From contig NZ_CP045372.1 in assembly GCF_009363555.1 (NCBI RefSeq), forward strand, positions 1,499,501 through 1,563,500: a stretch of DNA of 64,000 bases. The letters are read 5' to 3'. The position numbers were made by a program, and so were the translations under genes. This document shows, one piece after another, positions 42,730 to 50,916 of the stretch. The notes beneath the pieces are model-generated. The model was given only the letters and a program-made list of their open reading frames with translations, did no database searches and was not told where the DNA came from. How positions within the stretch are numbered: position 1 is the stretch's first letter; each line of letters begins with the position of its first letter. The DNA comes from Sulfitobacter sp. THAF37. GTDB lineage: Bacteria; Pseudomonadota; Alphaproteobacteria; Rhodobacterales; Rhodobacteraceae.

Positions 42730-43665
42730 CTACCAGCCGGCCTCGGCCAGGGCATGGCCATAGTTGGGAGAGACGCGCATACGGCCGCCAAGCCCGGCCT
42801 TGCAGAGAGCTTCGTGCATCTCGGGCAGCCGCCAGCAGGGGACGTGCATCACCATGTGATGTTCAAGGTGGTAGTTGACCCAGTAGGGCGCAACCAGCGC
42901 ACGGGCGATGGGGCCCGCGCGGGTGGTGCGAACATTCTGCAAGGGATTCTCGGACTGTTCGGTTGCACCGTGTTCGGCAATGTTGCGGATGCGCAGAACC
43001 AGCTGGAACCACGTGAGGTAGGGCAGTATCCAGAACGCGAGGCCGTACCACCATTCTCCGGCAATGCTCATCACCAGCGCAACGCCCGCAAATACCGGCA
43101 ATGATTTCCACAGGTCCCGCGCTTTGAATGCCTGCGCGGCATCCTGATTGGCCGCCTCGATCGCGTCGTCGTCCCCGGCCAGGCGCAGGGACATCATGAT
43201 CTGGCCGATCAATTGCCGCGCGCCGGTTTGCCCGGTCAGGTCCCGGATGAATTTGCGGCGCAGGCTGGCGTGAGAAGTTGGGAATTTGGCCGACAGCACC
43301 AGGTCGGGGTCCTTGTCGGTCTGGGTGTGGCGGTGATGGGTCAGGTGATAGTGGCGGTAACTGGCCAGCTCGGCCAGGATCGGCCGCCCGCACAGCCATT
43401 CCCCCGCGAATTCGTTGATCCGGCGGGTCTTGAAAAGGGCATTGTGTGCCGCTTCGTGCATCAGGATGGCGAGGCCCAGCTGGCGAGAGCCGATCAGCAC
43501 GACGGCCAGAAGGGCGGTCAGGATGTTCGGCCATAGCGCGAACAGGCCGACAGCCCCGGCGATCACACCCCAGCAGTGCAGGACCAGCCAAGCCCCCATG
43601 AGGTCCGACCGGGCGGCGAGCCCGCGGATGGTGTCGCTGTCCAGATATGCCTTTCCGGGTGTCAT
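42730..43665 (-). CDS. Fatty acid desaturase family protein
   Basis: This 311-aa membrane di-iron enzyme introduces a double bond or hydroxyl into an acyl chain or related lipid. The three histidine boxes are HEAAH (70-74), HLTHHRH (107-113) and NYHLEHHMVMH near residue 262. Hydrophobic helices flank them (LTALLAVVLIGSRQLGLAIL and ALVMSIAGEWWYGLAFWIL). The substrate is uncertain; members near this type act on membrane lipids or on carotenoid-like chains. It converges with the SDR gene. Confidence 0.9.
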   Translation of the reverse strand: MTPGKAYLDSDTIRGLAARSDLMGAWLVLHCWGVIAGAVGLFALWPNILTALLAVVLIGSRQLGLAILMHEAAHNALFKTRRINEFAGEWLCGRPILAELASYRHYHLTHHRHTQTDKDPDLVLSAKFPTSHASLRRKFIRDLTGQTGARQLIGQIMMSLRLAGDDDAIEAANQDAAQAFKARDLWKSLPVFAGVALVMSIAGEWWYGLAFWILPYLTWFQLVLRIRNIAEHGATEQSENPLQNVRTTRAGPIARALVAPYWVNYHLEHHMVMHVPCWRLPEMHEALCKAGLGGRMRVSPNYGHALAEAGW

Positions 43666-43721
43666 GCCCCATGCTGTGCCAGCAGGACCGTCAGGTCAAG
43701 CGCGACAGGCGCTGCCTACCC

Positions 43722-43752
43722 AAAACCCCCCGCAACCGGGCTGCGGGGGGCA
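43722..43752 (-). terminator. Rho-independent terminator of the fasciclin gene
   Basis: CCCCCCGCA and TGCGGGGGG form a perfect 9-bp stem around a 7-base loop; on the minus strand it is followed by TTTTG. It lies 22 bases after the fasciclin stop codon. Confidence 0.88.
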
Positions 43753-43774
43753 ATCTAGCAAACTATGGTCAACG

Positions 43775-44332
43775 TTACTGCTTGGGCAGCATCACGCCGT
43801 CAATCACGTGTATGATCCCGTTGGACTGGTTCACATCCGGGATGGTGACAAACGCACCATTGCCGTTCTCATCGACGATCAGCACACGACCGTCATCAGC
43901 GAAAGAAGCTGTCAGTGTGCAACCGCCCAAGGTCGGGATCGCATGGCTGCCGCCACCCGCTTCGATCATGCCGGTCAGCGCCTCGGCAGTGACCACCCCG
44001 TCGACCACATGGCAGGTCAGCGTCTGGGTCAGTTGTTCACGATTGGCGGGCTCCAGCAATGTGGTGACGGCCCCTTCCTCAAGGCGGTCAAATCCTTCGT
44101 TTGTCGGCGCAAATACGGTAAAGGGGCCGGGGCCGGACAGCGTTTCCGCCAGGCCGGCCGCCTGCACGGCGGAAACGAGGGTGGTATGATCCGCCGAGTT
44201 CACGGCATTCTCAACGATATTGCGGTCTGCGAACATTTCTGCGCCGCCCACCATCGGGTTGTCCTGCGCGAAAGCCGCTGTGACCGAAAGTGCGAGGGCA
44301 GAAGCGGCCAGTGTCAGTTTGATCGGTTTCAT
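43775..44332 (-). CDS. Fasciclin domain protein
   Basis: This is a 185-aa exported protein with a signal peptide (residues ~1-22, LTLAASALALSVTAAFAQ) and a single FAS1 domain (~45-180). The FAS1 H1 and H2 motifs appear as FTVFAPTNEGFDRL and NGIIHVIDGVMLP. FAS1 domains mediate adhesion or bind polymers at the cell surface; the partner here is unknown. It has its own terminator and lies between the desaturase gene and a tRNA gene. The 238 bp between it and the tRNA hold its promoter region and that of the tRNA, and nothing else that I recognise. Confidence 0.92.
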   Translation of the reverse strand: MKPIKLTLAASALALSVTAAFAQDNPMVGGAEMFADRNIVENAVNSADHTTLVSAVQAAGLAETLSGPGPFTVFAPTNEGFDRLEEGAVTTLLEPANREQLTQTLTCHVVDGVVTAEALTGMIEAGGGSHAIPTLGGCTLTASFADDGRVLIVDENGNGAFVTIPDVNQSNGIIHVIDGVMLPKQ

Positions 44333-44531
44333 ATCTGATTCCCCATTGGGTGTCTGTTACGGTATGGGAAGGTACGTGATCCGATTGGATTTAGTTTCAA
44401 GGGCTGCACTAGCGCAGGCATTCAGCACTGGTGTCGGCGCCTTCTGCGTCTTGCCTGTCTCGCGTGGGGCCGGTGATGATCACCGGATCGGGCCGGTTCG
44501 CCGATGAAGGCGACAGATCGCGGATTTATGC

Positions 44532-44558
44532 TTGACGGGGGCTGTGGGCTGGCATAGT
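44532..44558 (+). promoter_or_regulatory. Probable promoter of the tRNA gene
   Basis: TTGACG at 44532-44537 and CATAGT at 44553-44558 fit -35 and -10 elements with 15-base spacing, 12 bases before the mature tRNA. Confidence 0.5.
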
Positions 44559-44570
44559 CCACGCGCTCAT

Positions 44571-44647
<77 letters not shown>

Positions 44648-44885
44648 TTTCCCTGTCCGTCGCATGACCCGACGCCGCCTGATAAGGGGCGCGGCCCGTC
44701 AGGGCGCAACCGGAAATATAATGCCGAAATCGGGACAGCCGCCCGCTTTTTTCATGAATTGCTCAGCTTGGCCGCAACCCCTTGTTGACGGCGATAGACC
44801 TGTAATGTCTGATCTTATGGCATTCAAATTCCGCCATCGTCCGGCAATAAGGGCGAGGTCGGGAATCATGATAGGGAGAAGACCA

Positions 44886-45917
44886 ATGATGTTTCGCAGA
44901 ACCCTGCTGGGGGCCGCGGGTGCGGCGCTTGCAACCGCGTTCACCGTGACCACGGCCATGGCGCAGGATGTGACCCTCCGCCTCCACCAGTTCCTGCCGC
45001 CGCAGGCGAATGTGCCGAAGCTGGTGCTGGACGTCTGGGCCGACAGCGTCGAGGAAGACAGCGGCGGCCGCATCAAGGTTGAACGCTATCCTTCCATGCA
45101 GCTGGGCGGCACCCCGCCCGAACTGATGGACCAGGCCATTGATGGCGTGGCCGATGTGGTCTGGACCGTCGTGGGTTACACGCCGGGGCGCTACCCCTCG
45201 ACCGAGGTGTTCGAACTGCCCTTCATGGTGGACGATGCGCGCGCCGCCTCTTCGGCCTATTGGCAGATGTTCGAGAAGCACATGAAGGACACCGAGTTCA
45301 AGGACGTCCACATCCTGGGCACCTGGGTTCATGGCCCCGGTCTGATCCATGCAAACAAGGAAGTCCGCTCACCCGACGACATGCAGGGGATGAAGATCCG
45401 CGGTGGGTCGCGCCTGGTGAACCGCCTGCTGGAAGTCACCGGGGCGACGCCGGTCGGCATGCCGGTTCCCGCCATTCCCGAAGGCCTGTCCAAGGGCGTC
45501 ATCGACGGCACCACCATCCCGTGGGAGGTCACTGCGTCCCTCAAGGTGCCGGAGCTGGTGAAGAACCACACCGAATTCGACGGCGCACTTTACACTCTGA
45601 CGTTCGTACTGGCGATGAACAAGGACCGGTACGAGGGCCTGCCGGACGACCTGAAGAAGGTTATCGACGACAATTCCGGGCTGGAGTTCTCGATCTTTGC
45701 CGGCGGCACGCAGGCGGATTCGGATGGCCCCGCCCGGCAGGCCGCCGTGGATGCGGGCAACAACATCGTCACCCTGAACGCCGAGGAGACCGCCGTCTGG
45801 CGTGACGCGGCACAGCCGATCTACGATGAGTGGGTCGCCGACATGCAGGACAAGGGCATCGACGGCCAGGCGCTGATCGACGAAGCGAAGTCGCTGATGG
45901 ACGCTTACCAGCAGTAA
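44886..45917 (+). CDS. dctP: TRAP transporter substrate-binding protein DctP
   Basis: This 343-aa periplasmic protein captures a carboxylate for the TRAP membrane pair. A signal peptide covers residues ~1-27 (LLGAAGAALATAFTVTTAMAQ). The mature chain has LRLHQFLPPQANVPKLVLDVWAD and the central GMKIRGGSRLVNRLLEVTGATPVG, which includes the conserved Arg that binds the substrate carboxylate. AGGGAG lies 7 bases before the ATG at 44886. Its position before a benzoate-CoA ligase suggests an aromatic acid as substrate, which is inference. An intrinsic terminator follows. Confidence 0.93.
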   Translation: MMFRRTLLGAAGAALATAFTVTTAMAQDVTLRLHQFLPPQANVPKLVLDVWADSVEEDSGGRIKVERYPSMQLGGTPPELMDQAIDGVADVVWTVVGYTPGRYPSTEVFELPFMVDDARAASSAYWQMFEKHMKDTEFKDVHILGTWVHGPGLIHANKEVRSPDDMQGMKIRGGSRLVNRLLEVTGATPVGMPVPAIPEGLSKGVIDGTTIPWEVTASLKVPELVKNHTEFDGALYTLTFVLAMNKDRYEGLPDDLKKVIDDNSGLEFSIFAGGTQADSDGPARQAAVDAGNNIVTLNAEETAVWRDAAQPIYDEWVADMQDKGIDGQALIDEAKSLMDAYQQ

Positions 45918-45932
45918 AGACCCGCGCATTCG

Positions 45933-45969
45933 GCTGCCCCGCAACCTCGCTATTGCGGGGCAGCTTTTT
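45933..45969 (+). terminator. Intra-operon intrinsic terminator between dctP and dctQ
   Basis: GCTGCCCCGCAA and TTGCGGGGCAGC form a perfect 12-bp stem around an 8-base loop, followed by TTTTT. The next gene starts only 29 bases later in the same direction, so this probably allows partial read-through and lets dctP be made in excess over the permeases. Confidence 0.85.
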
Positions 45970-45997
45970 GCACTATTCTACCGAAAGGTTCTCGCGG

Positions 45998-46579
45998 ATG
46001 CGTCGACTTGTCCACGCCCTGGCCCGTGCCACCGCCATTCTGGGCGGTTTCGTCCTGCTGGCGCTGATCGTGCTGACCACGTTGTCGATCGTCGGGCGGT
46101 CTCTGAACAAGTTTCTGCATACGGATTTCTTCGACACGGCGCTGACGGGGCTGTCGCAATTCCTGCTCGACCTCGGGGTGGGAGAGATCAATGGCAGCTA
46201 CGAATTGCTGGAAGCTGGCGTAGCCTTTGCCATTTTCTCGTTCCTGCCGATCTGTCAGCTCTTCGGGGCCCATGCGACCGTCGATATCTTTACCTCTGGC
46301 CTGCCGGATCGGGTCAACCGGTGGATCGCCGCCTTTTGGGAAGTTGTCCTCACGGCCGTCATCGTGCTGCTGATCTGGCGCTTGTTCGGCGGGCTGGAAC
46401 GGTACTATGGCAATGGCGAAACAACCCTGTTCCTGCAGTTTCCGGTCTGGTGGGCCTATGCCTGCAGCTTTGCCGCCGGGATTGTCGCCTGCATCGTCGC
46501 GGTCTGGTGCGCCACGATGCGCGTGATGGTGGCGGTACAGGGGCGCGACCTGCTGCCCACCGACCTCGGGGAGCACTGA
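45998..46579 (+). CDS. dctQ: TRAP transporter small permease DctQ
   Basis: This is the 193-aa small membrane subunit with four helices, including ATAILGGFVLLALIVLTTLSIVGRS (in parts, residues ~10-34) and AFWEVVLTAVIVLLIWRLF. It supports the large permease DctM in sodium-driven uptake. The ATG at 45998 has AAAGG 9 bases upstream; the frame runs further upstream through the terminator hairpin but that is not coding. dctM follows after a single base. Confidence 0.9.
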   Translation: MRRLVHALARATAILGGFVLLALIVLTTLSIVGRSLNKFLHTDFFDTALTGLSQFLLDLGVGEINGSYELLEAGVAFAIFSFLPICQLFGAHATVDIFTSGLPDRVNRWIAAFWEVVLTAVIVLLIWRLFGGLERYYGNGETTLFLQFPVWWAYACSFAAGIVACIVAVWCATMRVMVAVQGRDLLPTDLGEH

Positions 46580-46580
46580 G

Positions 46581-47897
46581 ATGAGCGGTCTCGAACTGGG
46601 GTTCTGGTCCTTCCCGGTCTTGCTGCTGATGGTGTTTCTGCGGGCGCCCATCGGGCTCGCGATGATGCTCTGCGGCTTTGGCGGCTGGTACTTCTTTATG
46701 GGGGGCAACCCGACACCGCTGCTGGCCAAGCTGAAATCCGAAACCTACACGACCTTTTCCAGCTATTCGCTGTCGATCATCCCGATGTTCCTGCTGATGG
46801 GCCAGTTCGCGACCCTGTCGGGCATGTCGGCTGCGCTGTTCAAGGCGGCTGAATCCTTCCTCGGCCATCGGCGGGGCGGGGTCGCGATGGCGGCGGTCGG
46901 GGCCTGTGCGGGCTTTGGCGCGATCTGCGGGTCTTCGCTGGCCACTGCGGCGACGATGTCCAAGGTCGCGCTGCCGGAATTGCGCCGCTACGGCTATTCC
47001 GGAGGCTTTTCGACCGCGACACTGGCGGCGGGCGGGACGCTGGGCATCCTGATCCCGCCCTCGGTGATCCTGGTGATCTATGCCATCCTGACCGAACAGA
47101 ATATTGCCAAACTGTTCCTGGCCGCCTTCATCCCCGGTGTGCTGGCCGCGATCGGCTATGTCATCACCATTTCAATCTACGTCCGGCTATACCCCAAAGC
47201 GGCCGGCACACGCCCTGCCGTCCCAATGGCCGAACGGTTCCGCGCGCTGGCCGACACCTGGCCGGTGCTGGTGATCTTCTTCATTGTCGTGGGCGGCATC
47301 TATCTGGGTTGGTTCACCCCGACCGAAGGGTCCGCCATCGGCGCCGCGGGCACCGGGCTGGTCGCCCTGCTGTCCGGCAGCCTGAACTGGGCGGTGCTGC
47401 GCGACAGCCTGCTGGGCACCGCCAAGACCACCGCGATGATCTTTTTCATCGTGCTGGGGGCGGGCTTCTACAACGGGTTTCTGGCCCTGTCGGGGGTGCC
47501 CCAGTTCATGGCGGACTGGGTGGTGACACAGGGCTTCAGCCCGTTGCTGGTGCTCAGCATCATCCTGCTCTTCTACCTGATCTTCGGCTGCCTGATGGAC
47601 AGCCTTTCGATGATCCTGCTGACGGTCCCGATCTTCTTTCCGGTGATATCGGCCATGGACTTCGGGATGAGCGCGGAGCACGTCGCGATCTGGTTCGGCA
47701 TCCTGGTGCTGATCGTGGTCGAGGTGGGGTTGATCACGCCGCCCGTCGGGATGAACCTGTTCATCATCAACACGATGGACCGCGACACCCCGATGAAGGA
47801 GACCTACAAGGCCGTGATGTTCTTTGTCGGCTCCGATATTGTGCGTGTGATCCTGCTGGTGGCCTTCCCCAGCATCACCCTGTTTCTTTTGACATAG
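46581..47897 (+). CDS. dctM: TRAP transporter large permease DctM
   Basis: This is the 438-aa large subunit with about 12 hydrophobic helices that carries substrate with sodium. Typical segments are PMFLLMGQFATLSGMSAALF, GAICGSSLATAATMSKVALP and GGTLGILIPPSVILVIY, the last being a conserved DctM stretch. The C-terminal half repeats the fold (LLTVPIFFPVISAMDFG and VGLITPPVGMNLFIIN). It is tightly linked to dctQ and lies 103 bp before the benzoate-CoA ligase gene. Confidence 0.94.
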   Translation: MSGLELGFWSFPVLLLMVFLRAPIGLAMMLCGFGGWYFFMGGNPTPLLAKLKSETYTTFSSYSLSIIPMFLLMGQFATLSGMSAALFKAAESFLGHRRGGVAMAAVGACAGFGAICGSSLATAATMSKVALPELRRYGYSGGFSTATLAAGGTLGILIPPSVILVIYAILTEQNIAKLFLAAFIPGVLAAIGYVITISIYVRLYPKAAGTRPAVPMAERFRALADTWPVLVIFFIVVGGIYLGWFTPTEGSAIGAAGTGLVALLSGSLNWAVLRDSLLGTAKTTAMIFFIVLGAGFYNGFLALSGVPQFMADWVVTQGFSPLLVLSIILLFYLIFGCLMDSLSMILLTVPIFFPVISAMDFGMSAEHVAIWFGILVLIVVEVGLITPPVGMNLFIINTMDRDTPMKETYKAVMFFVGSDIVRVILLVAFPSITLFLLT

Positions 47898-47917
47898 GCG
47901 GACGGTTCGCCAGCTTT

Positions 47918-47935
47918 GATGCAGTAAAGTGCATC
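47918..47935. promoter_or_regulatory. Candidate BoxR operator upstream of benzoate-CoA ligase
   Basis: GATGCA-GTAAAG-TGCATC is a palindrome with perfect 6-bp arms and a TGCA-N6-TGCA core. The related regulator BzdR is known to bind TGCA repeats of this kind, and boxR is in the same cluster. The site is 66 bases before the ligase start. An equivalent site precedes boxC. Confidence 0.65.
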
Positions 47936-48000
47936 TTTCTCCGGTCAAGCTTGCGATTGCGGCACTAAGCTGCACCATGTGGTGACTTCGGGAGGAACGG

Positions 48001-49539
48001 ATGCTGTCAACACAAGCGAATGCCGCGCGTTTTTTCGTCGATCGCCATATCGCCGAGGGCCGGGGAAGCAAGATCGCCTATACCGAGGCGGAAACCGGAC
48101 GCACCCTGAGCTATTCCGACATGGCGGGCGGCGCGTCCTGTGTGGCCGGGGCGCTGACCCGTGCCGGTATCCGCCCCGAGGAGCGCGCGGCGATGCTGGT
48201 TCTGGACCAGATCGAGTTTCCGCAGATCTTCTGGGGCGCGCTGAAGGCCGGTATCATCCCGGTCCCGCTCAACACTCTTTTGGCTACCCCCGTCTACGAT
48301 GCGATCCTGCGCGATTCCCGTGCCGCGATCCTCTTTGTCTCTGCCCCCTTGTGGGAGGCCGTGGCACCGGCGGTGCGCGACAATCCGTATCTGCGGCAGG
48401 TGGTGGTGATCGGCGATGCGCCCGATGACACGACTGATTTCGCCACCTTCATCGCCGACGCGCCCGCGCAGGACACGATCCCCGTCAGCAGCGACGAAGT
48501 CGCCTTCTGGCTCTACTCCTCCGGATCGACCGGGCAGCCGAAAGGCGTGGCGCATGTGCATTCCGCCCTGCGTGCCACCGCGGACACCTACGGGGCCGAG
48601 GTCTTGGGCATTCGAGAGGACGATGTGGTGTTGTCGGCGGCCAAGTTCTTTTTCGCCTACGGGTTGGGGAACGCGATGACCTTTCCGTTGTCGGTCGGGG
48701 CCAGTGTGATCCTGTACACCGGCAGACCGACCCCGCCGGCAATGATCGACACGATCAACACGCACAGACCCACGATCTTTTGCGGGGTGCCGACGCTGTT
48801 TGCCGGTATGGTGGCACAGATGAACAGCACCGGTGCGCCCGACGCGCCGTTGCGGATCTGTATTTCGGCCGGAGAGGCACTGCCCGAAGAGGTGGGGAAA
48901 CGCTGGGAGAAACACACCGGTGTCAGCATCCTGGATGGGGTCGGATCGACCGAGATGCTGCACATCTTTCTGTCGAACGTGCCGGGCGACATCGTCTATG
49001 GCACCTCCGGTCGCGCCGTGCCGGGGTACGCGCTGCGACTGGTGGGCGAAGATGGCGAAGAGGTCGCCCCGGGCGAGATCGGAGAGCTGCTGGTCAACGG
49101 GGCATCTGCCGCGAACTGCTATTGGAACCAGCGGGACAAGTCGCGCGGGACTTTCGAGGGGATCTGGACCCGGACCGGCGACAAATACGAGAAACGGGCC
49201 GACGGACGGCTGGTCTATTGCGGGCGTACCGACGACATGTTCAAGGTGTCCGGCATCTGGCTGTCCCCCTTTGAGGTCGAGGGCGCGCTGGTCAGTCATC
49301 CCGCGGTGCTGGAGGCGGCGGTTGTTGCCAAGCGGGACGCGGACGGGCTGGAGAAACCCCAGGCTTTCGTCGTGTTGCAGGCCGGAGAGAACGCGGAAAC
49401 GATCCACGATATCCTGAAGGATCACGTCAAGGAAAAGATCGGAAAGTGGAAATATCCGCGCTGGATCGACGTGGTCGATGAATTGCCCAAGACCGCGACG
49501 GGCAAGATCCAGCGTTTCAGGCTGAGAGAGGGGCGCTGA
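48001..49539 (+). CDS. Benzoate-CoA ligase family protein
   Basis: This 512-aa ANL-family ligase converts benzoate, CoA and ATP to benzoyl-CoA, the first step of the box pathway. The start NAARFFVDRHIAEGRGSKIAY is typical of BclA-type enzymes. The A3 motif is YSSGSTGQPKGVAH (residues ~164-177), A5 is DGVGSTEMLHIF, A8 includes GRTDDMFKVSGIWLSPFEVE and the catalytic Lys is in LPKTATGKIQRF. AGGAACGG precedes the ATG. Its stop overlaps the next start (ATGA). A related acid such as hydroxybenzoate could also be a substrate. Confidence 0.93.
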   Translation: MLSTQANAARFFVDRHIAEGRGSKIAYTEAETGRTLSYSDMAGGASCVAGALTRAGIRPEERAAMLVLDQIEFPQIFWGALKAGIIPVPLNTLLATPVYDAILRDSRAAILFVSAPLWEAVAPAVRDNPYLRQVVVIGDAPDDTTDFATFIADAPAQDTIPVSSDEVAFWLYSSGSTGQPKGVAHVHSALRATADTYGAEVLGIREDDVVLSAAKFFFAYGLGNAMTFPLSVGASVILYTGRPTPPAMIDTINTHRPTIFCGVPTLFAGMVAQMNSTGAPDAPLRICISAGEALPEEVGKRWEKHTGVSILDGVGSTEMLHIFLSNVPGDIVYGTSGRAVPGYALRLVGEDGEEVAPGEIGELLVNGASAANCYWNQRDKSRGTFEGIWTRTGDKYEKRADGRLVYCGRTDDMFKVSGIWLSPFEVEGALVSHPAVLEAAVVAKRDADGLEKPQAFVVLQAGENAETIHDILKDHVKEKIGKWKYPRWIDVVDELPKTATGKIQRFRLREGR

Positions 49540-50363
49540 TGTCGATCGAATGGAGCGAGAAACCGGACCAGAAGCTGACAGTGGCGGGGCAGGGGCTGGA
49601 ATATGCCTGTTGGGGTCCGCCGCCGGATGCGGCGCCGACGCTGTTGATGCTGCACGAAGGCCTTGGCTCAATCGCGCAGTGGCGCGATTTGCCGTCCCGG
49701 TTGGCGGCGGCTACCGGCTTTGGCGTGCTGGCCTACGCGCGGGCGGGCTACGGCGCATCGGACCCTGCCGATCTGCCGCGCCCGCTGGACTACCAGACCC
49801 GCGAAGCGACCCAGGTGCTGGGGCCATTGCTGGATGCTGCGGGGATCGAACAGGCGCTGCTTCTGGGGCACTCCGACGGGGCGACGATTGCGGCCATCTA
49901 TGCCGGGTCGGTCTCCGATCTTCGGGTGCGGGGGCTCGTGCTGATTGCGCCGCACTTCTTTACCGAGCCGGAGGGGCTGGCGGCGATCCGCGCGGCGGGC
50001 GAAGCTTACCGCGACGGTGATCTGCGCGTGCGTCTGGCAAAGTATCATGCGGACGTGGACGGTGCCTTTCGCGGCTGGCACGATGCCTGGACCCATCCCG
50101 GGTTTGAACGCTGGAACGTCGCCGATTGCATCGACCACTGGCGCATCCCGGTGTTGGCCATCCAGGGGCGGCGCGACCCCTACGGGACCTTGGCCCAGAT
50201 CGCTGAGATCGAGCAGCGCATCTATGCGCCGCTGGAAACGCTGATCCTGGACGACTGCGGACATGCGCCGCATCTCGAACGTCCCGAAGAGACCGAGGGG
50301 GCCATCGTCGAATTCTGCGCCCGGCTGCACCGGCTGGAGCGGGAAGAGGTTCACTTTGCCTGA
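49539..50363 (+). CDS. Alpha/beta hydrolase in the box cluster
   Basis: This is a 274-aa alpha/beta hydrolase. The nucleophile Ser lies in LLGHSDGATIAAIYAG (GHSDG, residues ~106-110), the acid probably in the GRRDPYG segment near 211, and the His in DDCGHAPHLERPEE near 244; the oxyanion region is LLMLHEGLGSIAQW. It resembles small C-C or ester hydrolases found in aromatic gene clusters and might free acyl groups from CoA or hydrolyse a lactone, but the substrate is unknown. It overlaps the ligase by one base and the next gene by 8 bases. Confidence 0.88.
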   Translation: MSIEWSEKPDQKLTVAGQGLEYACWGPPPDAAPTLLMLHEGLGSIAQWRDLPSRLAAATGFGVLAYARAGYGASDPADLPRPLDYQTREATQVLGPLLDAAGIEQALLLGHSDGATIAAIYAGSVSDLRVRGLVLIAPHFFTEPEGLAAIRAAGEAYRDGDLRVRLAKYHADVDGAFRGWHDAWTHPGFERWNVADCIDHWRIPVLAIQGRRDPYGTLAQIAEIEQRIYAPLETLILDDCGHAPHLERPEETEGAIVEFCARLHRLEREEVHFA

Positions 50364-50817
50364 ACGGCCCGGGCACATCGACCTGCCACCGCATGCCTAT
50401 GTTCCCGGCCAGACGCCGCGTCACCCCGAAGACCTGTTCGATCCCGTCAAGGCCAGCGTCACCGGCGAGGTCCCGGTGGCAGAGTTGCACCGGACCGAGG
50501 CGTGGAGAGCGGGGCGCGCCTATTTCGAAGCGGGCTATTACTGGGAGTGTCATGAAGTGCTGGAGGCCGTCTGGATGCGCACGCCCGAAGGGTCGCAGGA
50601 GCGGGACATCACCCAGGCGCTGATCCAGCTGGCCAATGCGCGGCTCAAGATCACCATGCGCCGCCCCCGGGCGGCCTGGCGGTTGTGCAACATGGTGGCG
50701 GGGCATCTGGCGCGCTGCGATGCGGACGCGCTGATCCTGGGACTGCGGGTCCCGGAGCTGCGGGAGTTGGTCGCGCAGACAAGACGGAGCCTGGAGAGGC
50801 AGGGAAATGCAATATAG
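50356..50817 (+). CDS. DUF309 domain protein
   Basis: This 153-aa protein contains the DUF309 motif: AWRAGRAYFEAGYYWECHEVLEAVWMRTPEGSQERDI in parts (residues ~48-83), with the characteristic glutamate-histidine helix (WECHEVLE). The family has no established function. I chose a TTG start at 50356, which overlaps the hydrolase stop by 8 bases and has GGAAGAGG 6 bases upstream; an ATG at 50263 lies well inside the hydrolase gene. Its last codons overlap the candidate BoxR operator for boxC. Confidence 0.78.
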   Translation: MPERPGHIDLPPHAYVPGQTPRHPEDLFDPVKASVTGEVPVAELHRTEAWRAGRAYFEAGYYWECHEVLEAVWMRTPEGSQERDITQALIQLANARLKITMRRPRAAWRLCNMVAGHLARCDADALILGLRVPELRELVAQTRRSLERQGNAI

Positions 50818-50823
50818 TGCATT
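50806..50823. promoter_or_regulatory. Candidate BoxR operator upstream of boxC
   Basis: AATGCA-ATATAG-TGCATT has perfect 6-bp arms and a TGCA-N6-TGCA core, the same layout as the site before the ligase gene. It overlaps the stop codon of the DUF309 gene and lies just upstream of a probable boxC promoter. Binding by BoxR is inferred from the family's known sites. Confidence 0.65.
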
Positions 50824-50852
50824 CCTGGCCGCTTTTTGATCCAATAAGCTGG

Positions 50853-50880
50853 TTATTGGCGGCCGAATTGGTACTATAAT
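50853..50880 (+). promoter_or_regulatory. Probable boxC promoter
   Basis: TTATTG at 50853-50858 and a consensus TATAAT at 50875-50880 are separated by 16 bases. The -35 region lies inside an inverted repeat, CCAATAA (50841-50847) and TTATTGG (50853-50859), which may bind a second regulator. Confidence 0.6.
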
Positions 50881-50916
50881 ACATCCGCGGCCACTGGGTC
50901 CCCTAAAGAGGCATAC

